A stretch of 22,029 bases of DNA from UMGS1124 sp045541255 (GCA_045541255.1 JAZQIU010000052.1:1-22029), one strand, 5' to 3'; counted from the first letter of the stretch, positions 7,401-13,480 are shown. Translations and numbers: made by a program. The notes: generated by a model from the letters alone, not told the origin.

Positions 7401-8956
7401 AATGCACGAGATAATTCCAATGTATCTATAACTGTATTTTTAAATTCTCCTAAATTATATTTTTTATAACACATTTCAATAAATGATGTATCGAACTTAG
7501 CATTATGAGCAACCATTGGATAATCTTTAAACCAATCAATAAATCTTTTTACAACAGTTTCTTCATCATCTTTATCTCTTAACATATCATCAGTAATATT
7601 AGTAAGTTCTATAATTTTATAAGGTAATGGTCTTTTAGGATTAATTAACTCATCAAATCTATCTATTATTTCACCATTTTTTATCAATACTGCACCAATT
7701 TCAATAATAGAGTCTGCACCACCCGCATTAAAACCAGTAGTTTCTATATCGAAAACACAATATGTTGTATCCATTAAATCAAAATCACTAGGTCTTGTAA
7801 CTATTCTAACTGTATCATCAACTAAAGTTAATTCACAACCATACAAAGCTTTAAACTTATCTTGTTCTTCTTTTCCTTTGTTATAATCTGTAACAAAGTG
7901 ATATACATCAGGAAATGATTGACAACAATTATGATCAGTTATACCTATAGCTTTATGTCCCCATTTTGTAGCCGTTTTAAGTAAAGTTTTAGCATCTACA
8001 CAACCATCCATTTGACTCATCATAGTATGAGCATGTAATTCAATTCTTTTTTCTTCACTATCATCTACAACACTTACATCTTTACTAGGTATAGATTCAA
8101 TATCACGAATATTCAAAACCATATCTTTAGCATATTGATCATTTTTTGAATAACCTCTAAAACGATACCAATTACCACTTTTTACTGATTTACAAATAGA
8201 TTTAAATTCTTCTTCATCTTTACTAAAAACTTTAGCAAGAATACTATCAGTTTTATCACTTATTTTTAAAGTTAATATTTTAAAATTACTTTTACTAGAT
8301 TCAAATATATCAACTCCAAATACATAAGCTTCTACAGTAATATTATTTTCTTCTCCTATAATAGAATCTATAGTAGTAACTTTACTTTTAATAGTTTCAC
8401 CCATAATTACAGTATTAGTAGGTTCATCTTTTTTTATAACCTCTACTCTATTTTCATTAATCTCTTTTTTTATTTCTTGTTTTAATTCTTCATTAATTTT
8501 ACAATTTATATTTAAATCATTAAAACCTAATTGTTCTAATCTTTTTAATATTTTCTTACTTTCTTTTTTTATTAATTTTTCTTCAATTTCACTAATAACT
8601 TCTATAGTTATAATATCATCATCAACACTAATATTATTATTAACTATACTAGATAAAGCTGGACTAACAGACACTAAATCATTTAATAAATATTTGAAAT
8701 AATTTATAATATCTTCTTCTTTAATGTTTACATTATCAAAAATAACATTTATAGAATTTACACCATCTATACCTCTTTCTGCCACTTCAATTAAATTCAA
8801 AGCATCTTCAACAAAAATACAAACATCATTTTCTATATAAACATTCCAAGTACTATCTTGTCTATTTATAGTTACTTTAGTAACTTTCGAATTCTTAAAA
8901 GCTTCAATATTTTCAAAATTAATTTTATTTAAAAATCTAACTAACTTATCGTCCAT
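4418..8956 (-). CDS. polC: DNA polymerase III alpha subunit, PolC type
   Basis: PolC is the replicative polymerase with built-in proofreading found in low-GC Gram-positives. From the chosen start it has 1512 residues. In order: N-terminal domain, OB fold (about 200-290), PHP domain with HAHTMMSQMDG (about 308-318) split by the 3'-5' exonuclease (DIETTG 403-408, HNAKFD about 484, HHRADYDAEGT about 544), and the polymerase core with GSRGSVGSSF (about 946), a Cys4 zinc motif (CSNC and CPNC, about 974-1008) and catalytic PDIDLNFSGD (about 1033). KAHAAAY and the beta-clamp-like end SSQLSLF are also present. The frame opens 69 bases earlier, but an extended -10 promoter and AGGTG place the start at 8956. 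Bacillus subtilis PolC has 1437 residues. Most of the excess is one insertion of about 73 residues (about 844-916) between RIAQEL and GGIIGGGFDVIYLI. Confidence 0.97.
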   Translation of the reverse strand: MDDKLVRFLNKINFENIEAFKNSKVTKVTINRQDSTWNVYIENDVCIFVEDALNLIEVAERGIDGVNSINVIFDNVNIKEEDIINYFKYLLNDLVSVSPALSSIVNNNISVDDDIITIEVISEIEEKLIKKESKKILKRLEQLGFNDLNINCKINEELKQEIKKEINENRVEVIKKDEPTNTVIMGETIKSKVTTIDSIIGEENNITVEAYVFGVDIFESSKSNFKILTLKISDKTDSILAKVFSKDEEEFKSICKSVKSGNWYRFRGYSKNDQYAKDMVLNIRDIESIPSKDVSVVDDSEEKRIELHAHTMMSQMDGCVDAKTLLKTATKWGHKAIGITDHNCCQSFPDVYHFVTDYNKGKEEQDKFKALYGCELTLVDDTVRIVTRPSDFDLMDTTYCVFDIETTGFNAGGADSIIEIGAVLIKNGEIIDRFDELINPKRPLPYKIIELTNITDDMLRDKDDEETVVKRFIDWFKDYPMVAHNAKFDTSFIEMCYKKYNLGEFKNTVIDTLELSRALEPEYSKHGLSALVKRYEVPWDETAHHRADYDAEGTALVLYKMLKKLHARKFSNINELNNLIDKKEIHKYGRTYHVNLLVQNKVGLKNLFKIISFANTTYLYKTPRILRSKLEELREGILIGSGCYESEVFVEARSKSEEELRSIIDFYDYVEIQPKDAYSHLIDQSDFLNEAELESSIRKIIECTKEQGKIIVATGDVHYLNKEDKIYREIIINQKVPGGGRHPLNRSNIKNIPDNYFRTTQEMLESFSYLGSELAHELVIDNPKRIADSVEIIEVIIETGGVPFSPKMGDSRTEVYNLVFDKAHSIYGDPLPRNIESRIAQELYGDGIVNLVRDKVKNDNPNLGEKEIEEKFYSELSQVVKDGYDRVFDLTKESIKKSSEEEMTDEALDKAAKKNLGGIIGGGFDVIYLIAQKLVKHSNDDGYLVGSRGSVGSSFVATMMGITEVNPLPAHYVCSNCKMSVFDFDDGRSLGSEYSSGYDLPDRECPNCHIPFGKEGQDMPFATFLGFNADKVPDIDLNFSGDNQASAHEYTKVLFGVDNVYRAGTIGTVAEKTAYGFVKGYCEEKGINLRSVEIERLAMGCTGIKRTTGQHPGGIVVVPGYMDVFDFTPFQFPADDPTSAWRTTHFDYHAIDQDLLKLDILGHDDPTVLRMLQDLSGMDVTKVPLDDKATMDIFKSPEPLGVDKERIMCETGTLGIPEFGTKFVIGMLMDTKPSTFSELIKISGLSHGTDVWLGNAQELIRNNVVEFKDVIGCRDDIMVYLMYHGLEPKKAFKIMEFVRKGRASKDPETWKVWDKEMRDAGIEDWFIESCRKIKYMFPKAHAAAYVISAFRIAYFKVHHPLLYYAAYFSIRCDDFDVDSMIKGETAIRAKIQEIQSKGFEATNKETNTLDVLNVALEMTCRGFSFKNIDLERSHAKYFLIDDDNRSLIMPFRSLDGLGVQVCNQIVNEREKGKYISIEDLQNRGKVNTSAIERLRLLGVLNGLPESSQLSLF

Positions 8957-8983
8957 ACTACACCTACTTAATTCAACTACTTT

Positions 8984-9011
8984 ATTATAACAAAATAACT
9001 TCATTAAACAA
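8984..9011 (-). promoter_or_regulatory. Promoter of polC
   Basis: On the - strand, TTGTTT (9006-9011), 16 bases, then TATAAT (8984-8989) preceded by TGT as an extended -10. Transcription from near 8977 leaves a leader of about 20 bases that contains the AGGTG of the start at 8956. It lies inside the longest possible polC frame, so the upstream ATG codons cannot be used from this transcript. Confidence 0.75.
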
Positions 9012-9033
9012 ATATCTTTTAACACTTTATTAA

Positions 9034-9068
9034 CAAAAAAATATTCTTAAAACTTAAGAATATTTTTT
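9034..9068 (-). terminator. Intrinsic terminator of rel
   Basis: This is a perfect 15-base-pair inverted repeat (9036-9050 with 9054-9068) around a three-base loop, A-rich on one side and T-rich on the other. It starts four bases after the rel stop and insulates rel from polC. By sequence it could work in both directions. Confidence 0.88.
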
Positions 9069-9072
9069 ATTA

Positions 9073-10506
9073 TTATTTATCTTTAAAAAACTCTCTAATT
9101 TTTCTTTTAGCCATTGTAGTAGCAACTATATTAACCCATTTCTTATCTGGAATAGCATCTTCTTTTACAATAACTATTATTCTGTCTTTATTTTGTAATT
9201 TATAATCTAAACTCACTTCATCTCCATTAACAAAACATTTAGATAAATGATTACCTATATTAGTATGTATTTTATAAGCAAAATCTATTGGAGTAGAATT
9301 TATAGGCAATTCAACTATATCACCATTAGCAGTATATACATATACATTATTACTAAATATTTCATCTTTAATCTTTTCTATAAATGCCTTATCGTCTTTA
9401 ATAGTATCATTTAAATTAGTTATAGTAGTCATAAATTGATAATTACTTTTTAATTCTTCTTGCATTTTTTCACTACCTAAACCTTTATACTTATTCCAAT
9501 AGCTAGCAAGACCATAAGTATTGATATTATCCATATCTTTTGTTCTAATTTGAATTTGAATAATTCTTTCATCTGGGCCAAACACTGTTGTATGAAGCGA
9601 ACGATACATATTAGTTTTGGGGACAGCAATATAATCTTTAAACTTATAGTTCATAGGCTTAAAATGCTTATGTATTAATCCTAATACCCTATAACATTCT
9701 TCTTCACTATCTACATTAATTTTTAAATTTACTAAATCATGTATCTCATATAACTTATATCCTTTTTTCATCTTTTTATATATATTATAAATATTAATAA
9801 TTTTAGAACGCATTTCATAATTTATATTATTATTTGATAACACTTCTGATAGAGTATTCTCTGTTTCTGTTATACACTTTATATAATTTTTTCTAACTTT
9901 ATCTCTTTTCAAAGTTAGATCTTCATATACTTCAGGTTTTAAATATGATAAACATATATCTTCCAATTCACACTTTAACCTAAAAGCACCTATAAAATAT
10001 GCTAAAGGAACATATATAGATAAAGTTTCTAATGCACTTCTTTGTTGTTTCTTTTGTGCTTTAAACTCCAAAGTTCTCATATTATGTAATCTATCACATA
10101 ATTTAATTATAATTATTCTTACATCTTCATTTAAACTAGTTATAATTCTTCTAATATTAGCATCTCGAGCTTGATCTAAAGAAGAAAAATGTATATTATT
10201 AATCTTAGTTACACCTAATACTAATTTAGCAACTTCACTACCAAACTCCCTTTCTATTTCTTCTATAGTATATTTGGTATCTTCCACTACATCATGTAAC
10301 ATACCAGCAATCAAAGAAGCTCCATCAGCATGAAATTTAGCTAAATTAATACATACATTAATAGGATGTATAATATATGGTTCTCCACTTTCTCTAAATT
10401 GTTCTTTATGAGCTGATTCCGCAAATTCATAAGCCTTAATTAATTTCTCTACTTCTTCTTCATTATAATCCTTAACTAAATCAATTAATTCTTGAATTTT
10501 TTGCAT
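9073..10506 (-). CDS. rel: Long RSH protein: (p)ppGpp hydrolase with apparently inactive synthetase domain, C-terminally truncated
   Basis: Rel enzymes make and degrade the alarmone (p)ppGpp. The 477 residues comprise an HD hydrolase domain (about 20-190), a synthetase-like domain (about 230-340), a TGS domain (about 385-447) and a short end. The usual helical, zinc-finger and ACT regions are missing; family members are normally about 730 residues. Hydrolase residues are intact: Arg38, His47, HDVVED at 71-76, and Asp138 and Asn142 in CDRLHN. The synthetase site is not. The catalytic Glu of the E-I-Q-I-R-T motif is Gln317 (codon CAA, 9556-9558), the G-I-R motif after DL reads VNLK (259-262, Lys262 for Arg) and the YQSLHT motif has Arg302 for Gln. 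Asp291 in FKDYIA is kept. The inference is a hydrolase-only or regulatory protein. AGGTGG precedes the start. Confidence is high for the family and moderate for lost synthesis. Confidence 0.93.
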   Translation of the reverse strand: MQKIQELIDLVKDYNEEEVEKLIKAYEFAESAHKEQFRESGEPYIIHPINVCINLAKFHADGASLIAGMLHDVVEDTKYTIEEIEREFGSEVAKLVLGVTKINNIHFSSLDQARDANIRRIITSLNEDVRIIIIKLCDRLHNMRTLEFKAQKKQQRSALETLSIYVPLAYFIGAFRLKCELEDICLSYLKPEVYEDLTLKRDKVRKNYIKCITETENTLSEVLSNNNINYEMRSKIINIYNIYKKMKKGYKLYEIHDLVNLKINVDSEEECYRVLGLIHKHFKPMNYKFKDYIAVPKTNMYRSLHTTVFGPDERIIQIQIRTKDMDNINTYGLASYWNKYKGLGSEKMQEELKSNYQFMTTITNLNDTIKDDKAFIEKIKDEIFSNNVYVYTANGDIVELPINSTPIDFAYKIHTNIGNHLSKCFVNGDEVSLDYKLQNKDRIIVIVKEDAIPDKKWVNIVATTMAKRKIREFFKDK

Positions 10507-10532
10507 GTTACCACCTCATTTTATATATTAGA

Positions 10533-10562
10533 ATTTTACCATATAAAAAAGGTACTTTTCAA
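10533..10562 (-). promoter_or_regulatory. Promoter of rel
   Basis: On the - strand, TTGAAA (10557-10562), 18 bases, TAAAAT (10533-10538) preceded by TGG, an extended -10. The -35 box falls within the loop and stem of the terminator of the upstream gene, so the two signals are interleaved. Confidence 0.6.
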
Positions 10563-10569
10563 TACCTTT
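10541..10569 (-). terminator. Intrinsic terminator of the 191-residue orphan gene
   Basis: On the - strand the stem AAAGGTA/TACCTTT with an eight-base loop is followed by further T residues. It lies about 40 bases after the stop at 10607 and overlaps the rel promoter. Confidence 0.75.
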
Positions 10570-10606
10570 ATATTAATTTTATTTTTATCCATAATCTATT
10601 CTTATT

Positions 10607-11182
10607 TTAATAATGTGTTCGCAATTCATAAACTATTATTTTTTGTTTTTTTATCCCAACATCTTTATCGAATAAAGCAAATTCAACAATCACATCTAAA
10701 AGTTTATTAGATGTAATATATTGATAAATAAAATCAAAATATGGAATACTATTTAATCTTTTATCAAAAATATTAGTTTTTAAATTAAATGTTGGATTAG
10801 ATATTGCATCTCTCACAGAAGCAGTCGGATCAACAGATAATATTGCATAAACTTCTCCATTTGATAAAAATTCTATTTCACCAACTAACAATTGATTATC
10901 AACATAATTTGCAGAGCTAACATTAATTGTAAATAAATTACCTAATTTAATTTCATCAAGTACTTTATTATAGTCAACTTTTAGTTTAAATGTACCACCA
11001 GCTTTAGATTTATCTCTAATAGCATAAAACTCAGCAAAATTTTTATCTATAAAATCTTGCACTTTTGTTTCTTCATTTTTTTTAAATAACATTTCCGGAA
11101 ATTTATTTAAACCTAATTCATTTATTTTATTAATGCTCTCAATTTTATTTTTAATAATCATAAAATCACTCATTCTAAACAT
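10607..11182 (-). CDS. Conserved-looking protein of unknown function
   Basis: This 191-residue soluble protein was not recognised. It has no signal peptide or membrane segment and mixes charged helices at the N-terminus with a beta-rich second half. Striking blocks are NFAEFYAIRDKSKAGG (about 48-63), FTINVSSANYVDNQLLVGE (about 84-102), ILSVDPTASVRDAISNPTF (about 114-132) and IVEFALFDKDVGI (about 164-176). Such dense, non-repetitive blocks suggest a constrained fold. The start is uncertain: ATG codons occur at residues 1, 4 and 8 and none has a good ribosome-binding site. The region has its own extended -10 promoter and terminator, so the gene is a single-gene unit. Its position between cotD and rel gives no firm clue to function. 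Confidence 0.8.
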   Translation of the reverse strand: MFRMSDFMIIKNKIESINKINELGLNKFPEMLFKKNEETKVQDFIDKNFAEFYAIRDKSKAGGTFKLKVDYNKVLDEIKLGNLFTINVSSANYVDNQLLVGEIEFLSNGEVYAILSVDPTASVRDAISNPTFNLKTNIFDKRLNSIPYFDFIYQYITSNKLLDVIVEFALFDKDVGIKKQKIIVYELRTHY

Positions 11183-11202
11183 TTTTAATTTTAAACATTA
11201 AT

Positions 11203-11211
11203 ATTATATCA
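11203..11211 (-). promoter_or_regulatory. Extended -10 promoter of the 191-residue orphan gene
   Basis: On the - strand, TGA followed directly by TATAAT, with no good -35 box. Initiation would fall near 11196, about 14 bases before the first ATG. The upstream part overlaps the cotD terminator. Confidence 0.5.
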
Positions 11212-11241
11212 TACAAAAAGACATTTTAAAAAAAATGCCTT
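11212..11241 (-). terminator. Intrinsic terminator of cotD
   Basis: On the - strand, the stem AAGGCATTTT/AAAATGTCTT (one G-T pair) with loop TTTT is followed by a T-rich tail. It begins about eight bases after the cotD stop. Confidence 0.82.
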
Positions 11242-11249
11242 AATATAAA

Positions 11250-11522
11250 TTAAAAATTATTACAATTTCCTTGATATACATCACACTTTTCATTTTCTTC
11301 ACAGCATGTATATTGAGGAGTATAAGTATGTGTATAAATATGATGATTTATCACTCTAGTATTTATTGGACATACATGTGGAACATGATGATGTATTTCT
11401 CTATGACAAACTCTTTCTATTGGACATTCATAAACAACAGGACATTCCATACCAGTCATAGACATATTACCATTATACATCATACCTTTATTTTCTTTAT
11501 CAACACATCTAAAATTATACAT
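11250..11522 (-). CDS. cotD: CotD-like inner spore coat protein
   Basis: This 90-residue protein is rich in Cys (9) and His (8), with the CotD-type core REIHHHVPHVCPINTRVINH (41-60) followed by HIYTHTYTP. The family pattern is a VPHxHP motif, an N-H-H motif and aromatic/His repeats. CotD is a structural protein of the inner spore coat, made late in the mother cell. Here the Pro after the second His of VPHxHP is preceded by Cys (VPHVCP), and extra Cys residues near both ends could cross-link. A sigma-K-like promoter precedes the gene. The ATG at 11522 is the only possible long start, because TAG stands in frame three codons upstream. The nearest Shine-Dalgarno (AAAGGA) lies about a dozen bases away, with a small inverted repeat between. 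Family assignment is from motif memory and fairly secure. Confidence 0.8.
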   Translation of the reverse strand: MYNFRCVDKENKGMMYNGNMSMTGMECPVVYECPIERVCHREIHHHVPHVCPINTRVINHHIYTHTYTPQYTCCEENEKCDVYQGNCNNF

Positions 11523-11546
11523 AATAGTACACTATCCTTTCTAACA

Positions 11547-11573
11547 TATTTTATGTATTTAAAGAATATTTGT
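11547..11573 (-). promoter_or_regulatory. Sigma-K-like promoter of cotD
   Basis: On the - strand, AC (11572-11573), 16 bases, then CATAAAATA (11547-11555). This fits the Bacillus sigma-K pattern of AC and CATAnnnTA at this spacing. The AC lies inside the 18-base palindrome at 11568-11585. Late mother-cell expression matches a coat gene. Confidence 0.55.
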
Positions 11574-11585
11574 ACTAGTACAAAT
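11568..11585 (-). promoter_or_regulatory. Perfect 18-base palindrome upstream of cotD
   Basis: ATTTGTACTAGTACAAAT reads the same on both strands. It overlaps the stop codon of the upstream gene and the -35 position of the cotD promoter. It could be an operator for a dimeric regulator. It could also be a hairpin ending the upstream transcript, but no good T-run follows it. Confidence 0.4.
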
Positions 11586-12343
11586 TAATTATTATAATCA
11601 TAAAAAGTAAGCTGCAATTTTTTTGAATCTATTATAGTTTTATTATGTTTTTCAATACACTCATAAAATCTATCATAAAAATCTTTATCAACACTTATTA
11701 TAAAATCATCACATTTAAAATAATAACCACTATTATATCCAAATCTTGTTGTTGCTACATATATATAATTTTGTGCACACGCATCAATTCTTTCTGTAGT
11801 ATTATCTATTTTTTGTTTTATAAACCAATCAAGAAAATTTCTTTCAAAAGCGCATAATTTTCGTCCTTCACTCATTAACCTTATAGTTAAAATATCTTCT
11901 TTAACCTTATAACTAGGACAATTCCCGCCATAAAAAATCTCTATATTTCTTATATCTTGATTTTTAAATAAGAATTCATTCCTATCAACAACATATTTAT
12001 TTATAATTTCTTTAACAAGACCTTTTTCTACATTATCACTCGACAATTGAAGAAACAAATCTCTAGAACCACCAACTTTTAAAAAATGTCCTTTATATCT
12101 AAGAACATAGCATCTATCGTCTAAATATTTGATTTTATTATTTCTTAAAAAATATCTAACAATTTCACTAACTTTTTCTTTATCACTTAAATCTCTTATT
12201 CCATCATAAAAAGATGGAGAAATTTTTATTGTATCAACACCATTATCATTTTTTACATCGACTTTTAATTCAAGACCTCTATCTCTTATCATAATAGAAT
12301 CATAAAAATTACTATTTAGATGTTTTAATCCATTAATTTTCAT
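11585..12343 (-). CDS. Protein of unknown function between pspC and cotD
   Basis: This 252-residue protein was not recognised. It has no membrane segment or signal peptide, is mixed alpha/beta, and is rich in Asp, Lys, Tyr and Phe. Six Cys residues occur (among them YGGNCPSY about 138-145, RKLCAFERN about 161-169, DACAQNY about 187-193 and YFKCDD about 208-213), which is more than typical for a protein of this lineage and might relate to the neighbouring coat gene. GGGGGT lies four bases before the ATG, a clear ribosome-binding site. Only 21 bases separate it from pspC, so it is the second gene of that transcript. A spore-related role is conceivable from the adjacent cotD but is not shown by sequence. 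Confidence 0.78.
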   Translation of the reverse strand: MKINGLKHLNSNFYDSIMIRDRGLELKVDVKNDNGVDTIKISPSFYDGIRDLSDKEKVSEIVRYFLRNNKIKYLDDRCYVLRYKGHFLKVGGSRDLFLQLSSDNVEKGLVKEIINKYVVDRNEFLFKNQDIRNIEIFYGGNCPSYKVKEDILTIRLMSEGRKLCAFERNFLDWFIKQKIDNTTERIDACAQNYIYVATTRFGYNSGYYFKCDDFIISVDKDFYDRFYECIEKHNKTIIDSKKLQLTFYDYNN

Positions 12344-12364
12344 AATTACCCCCTAAATAAAATA

Positions 12365-12541
12365 CTATTTGATAGGCATTATCAAAGCAGCAACTATATA
12401 AACTAGTAATCCAGCACCCCAAAAAACTAAAAATATAGCAACTAATCTAACAATAGTTGAATCAATATTCATATATTCTGCAATGCCACCACATACTCCA
12501 ACTATTTTTTTATCAGTTGAACTTCTATATAATTTTTTCAT
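12365..12541 (-). CDS. PspC-domain small membrane protein
   Basis: From the chosen ATG the protein has 58 residues. It carries the PspC signature LYRSSTDKKIVGVCGGIAEY (about 4-23), then DSTIVRL (about 27-33) and a single transmembrane segment (about 34-55). PspC-type proteins sit in the cytoplasmic membrane; stand-alone copies in Bacillota are of uncertain function and are linked to envelope stress. The frame opens at a GTG at 12550, but that GTG is part of the ribosome-binding sequence AGGTG, six bases before the ATG at 12541. It has a consensus-like promoter and leads into the 252-residue gene. Confidence 0.9.
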   Translation of the reverse strand: MKKLYRSSTDKKIVGVCGGIAEYMNIDSTIVRLVAIFLVFWGAGLLVYIVAALIMPIK

Positions 12542-12558
12542 ATACATCACCTAAAGTT

Positions 12559-12587
12559 ATTATAAATATATTTTTATAATTATTCAA
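12559..12587 (-). promoter_or_regulatory. Sigma-A promoter of pspC
   Basis: On the - strand, TTGAAT (12582-12587), 17 bases, TATAAT (12559-12564). It lies downstream of the terminator at 12599-12632, so pspC is transcribed separately from the upstream RNA gene. Confidence 0.82.
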
Positions 12588-12598
12588 TATTTTTGCAT

Positions 12599-12632
12599 AC
12601 AAAAACCAATAGCACTGATAATACTATTGGTT
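12599..12632 (-). terminator. Intrinsic terminator of the structured RNA
   Basis: On the - strand, the stem AACCAATAG/CTATTGGTT has an 11-base loop (TATTATCAGTG) and is followed by T residues. The loop contains seven bases fully complementary to the loop of the hairpin at 12672-12692. No protein gene lies upstream on this strand within the interval, so the transcript it ends must be an RNA. Confidence 0.85.
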
Positions 12633-12966
12633 CGAGTTTAAGAAAAATTGTGAAGTTAGATTATCTAACAACTAAATATTATCAGTATTTAGCACAACAT
12701 CTCATCATAATGAGTTTTCTTTCTCAATCACAATTGTAATGCTTAGATTTGATAAGATTTTATTTATCCTTTACATAAATAAATTTTCCTAAAAAATGTG
12801 GTTATCTTAAAATCAATCATAACATTAATAATTGATACCAACCCTATGCTCGATTTTAAAAACCTAAATAAATATGTTTCTAACAAAAATACAAACGACT
12901 TTCTATAATTCAAGATTAATAACCAACCTCAAATTAATATAAGAACCATATTATTATATCTAAGCT
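12601..12966 (-). ncRNA. Putative structured noncoding RNA, about 366 bases
   Basis: The 516-base interval 12551-13066 has no usable reading frame but does hold a full transcription unit on the - strand. A TTGACA/TATATT promoter gives a start near 12966, and a strong intrinsic terminator ends it at 12601. Folding elements seen by eye (+ coordinates): a three-way junction with TTGTG/CACAA (12648-12652 with 12693-12697) enclosing two hairpins, 12655-12669 (6 bp) and 12672-12692 (7 bp), with two-base linkers; hairpin 12701-12714 (5 bp); hairpin 12812-12836 (9 bp); and a long-range helix between 12909-12924 and 12800-12812. The hairpin loop at 12679-12685 is complementary to the terminator loop at 12615-12621. 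It lacks the hallmarks of tmRNA, RNase P RNA and SRP RNA. pspC has its own promoter, so this is not simply a leader. The RNA family is unknown. Confidence 0.6.
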
Positions 12967-12972
12967 ATTATA

Positions 12973-13001
12973 AATATATAATAAATAATAACAATTGTCA
13001 A
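12973..13001 (-). promoter_or_regulatory. Strong promoter of the structured RNA
   Basis: On the - strand, a perfect TTGACA (12996-13001), 17 bases, then TATATT (12973-12978), one base from consensus. The match is as good as those of the tRNA promoters in this window, which suggests abundant expression. Confidence 0.82.
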
Positions 13002-13010
13002 CTACTAAAT

Positions 13011-13039
13011 TTGATTTTATTTTTATAATATGATAAAAT
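13011..13039 (+). promoter_or_regulatory. Promoter of the MraZ/AbrB-like gene
   Basis: TTGATT (13011-13016), 17 bases, TAAAAT (13034-13039) preceded by TGA as an extended -10. The start near 13046 gives a leader of about 20 bases. It lies ten bases from the divergent RNA promoter, so one regulator could affect both. Confidence 0.65.
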
Positions 13040-13066
13040 ACTCCGCAGAAAAAAAGGAGGGGTTTT

Positions 13067-13480
13067 ATGTTTGGAGAAGAAGAATTAAAAGGGATAAAAC
13101 AACTAAAACTCACTAAAGGACAAATTACTCTACCAGAATTTACTAAAGCTGAACCTAATGAAAATTTATATTTTTTAAAATTAGGTTATGAAACAAGATT
13201 ATATAACGAACATACTATACAAAAATTAACAGACATATTAGTTGAAAATTATGCAAAGGAGCATACTGCCAGACAATTAAGAGATTTTAAATTAATCCTT
13301 TATGCCCTATCAATAGAAACAAATAAAGTAAACAGCAAAAGAAGATTAACAATTCCTCAAGAAATAATAGAAAAACAAAAATTTGAAAACAATGTTGTGG
13401 TAGTTGGAGCTAATACACATCTTAAAATTTTTAAAGATATGAAAACTTATATTGAATATAAAAAAAATCAAAAAGTATAA
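13067..13480 (+). CDS. MraZ/AbrB-like DNA-binding protein
   Basis: The 137 residues appear to hold two swapped-hairpin (SpoVT-AbrB type) halves. The second (about 86-130) is clearer: VNSKRRLTIPQEII, then NNVVVVGANTHLKIF and a short helix, much like the second domain of MraZ. The first (about 10-50) is degenerate: LKLTKGQITLPEF, then LYFLKLGYETRLYN. A helical linker (about 51-84) joins them. MraZ normally heads the division and cell wall cluster and represses it; here the gene stands alone, divergent from the structured RNA. GGAGG six bases before the ATG gives a strong start. It is the only + strand protein gene in the right 19 kb and shares a bidirectional terminator with ffh. DNA binding is inferred from the fold. 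Confidence 0.72.
   Translation: MFGEEELKGIKQLKLTKGQITLPEFTKAEPNENLYFLKLGYETRLYNEHTIQKLTDILVENYAKEHTARQLRDFKLILYALSIETNKVNSKRRLTIPQEIIEKQKFENNVVVVGANTHLKIFKDMKTYIEYKKNQKV

Noticed and set aside
10492..11857. Open frames on the + strand opposite the orphan gene, cotD and the 252-residue gene
   Set aside because: They overlap clear - strand genes that have ribosome sites and promoters; the translations are low-complexity Ile/Phe/Thr-rich shadows.
12601..12966. Structured RNA as RNase P RNA, because of a GGTTCTTA start and ATCTTGAAT..AGAAAGTC resembling the 5' end of type B RNase P RNA
   Set aside because: The strictly conserved elements (GAGGAAAGTCC, the CCACAGTGACG region and ACAGAA near the 3' end) are missing, even though they persist in AT-rich Mollicutes.
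12601..12966. Structured RNA as tmRNA or SRP RNA
   Set aside because: There is no tRNA-like acceptor with CCA end or T-arm, no tag reading frame, and no GGAAGCAGC-type SRP motif or single long hairpin.
12601..12966. T-box or other riboswitch leader for pspC
   Set aside because: pspC has its own TTGAAT/TATAAT promoter after the terminator. The partial AGGGTTGGTATCA match to the T-box lies far from the terminator and not in an antiterminator.
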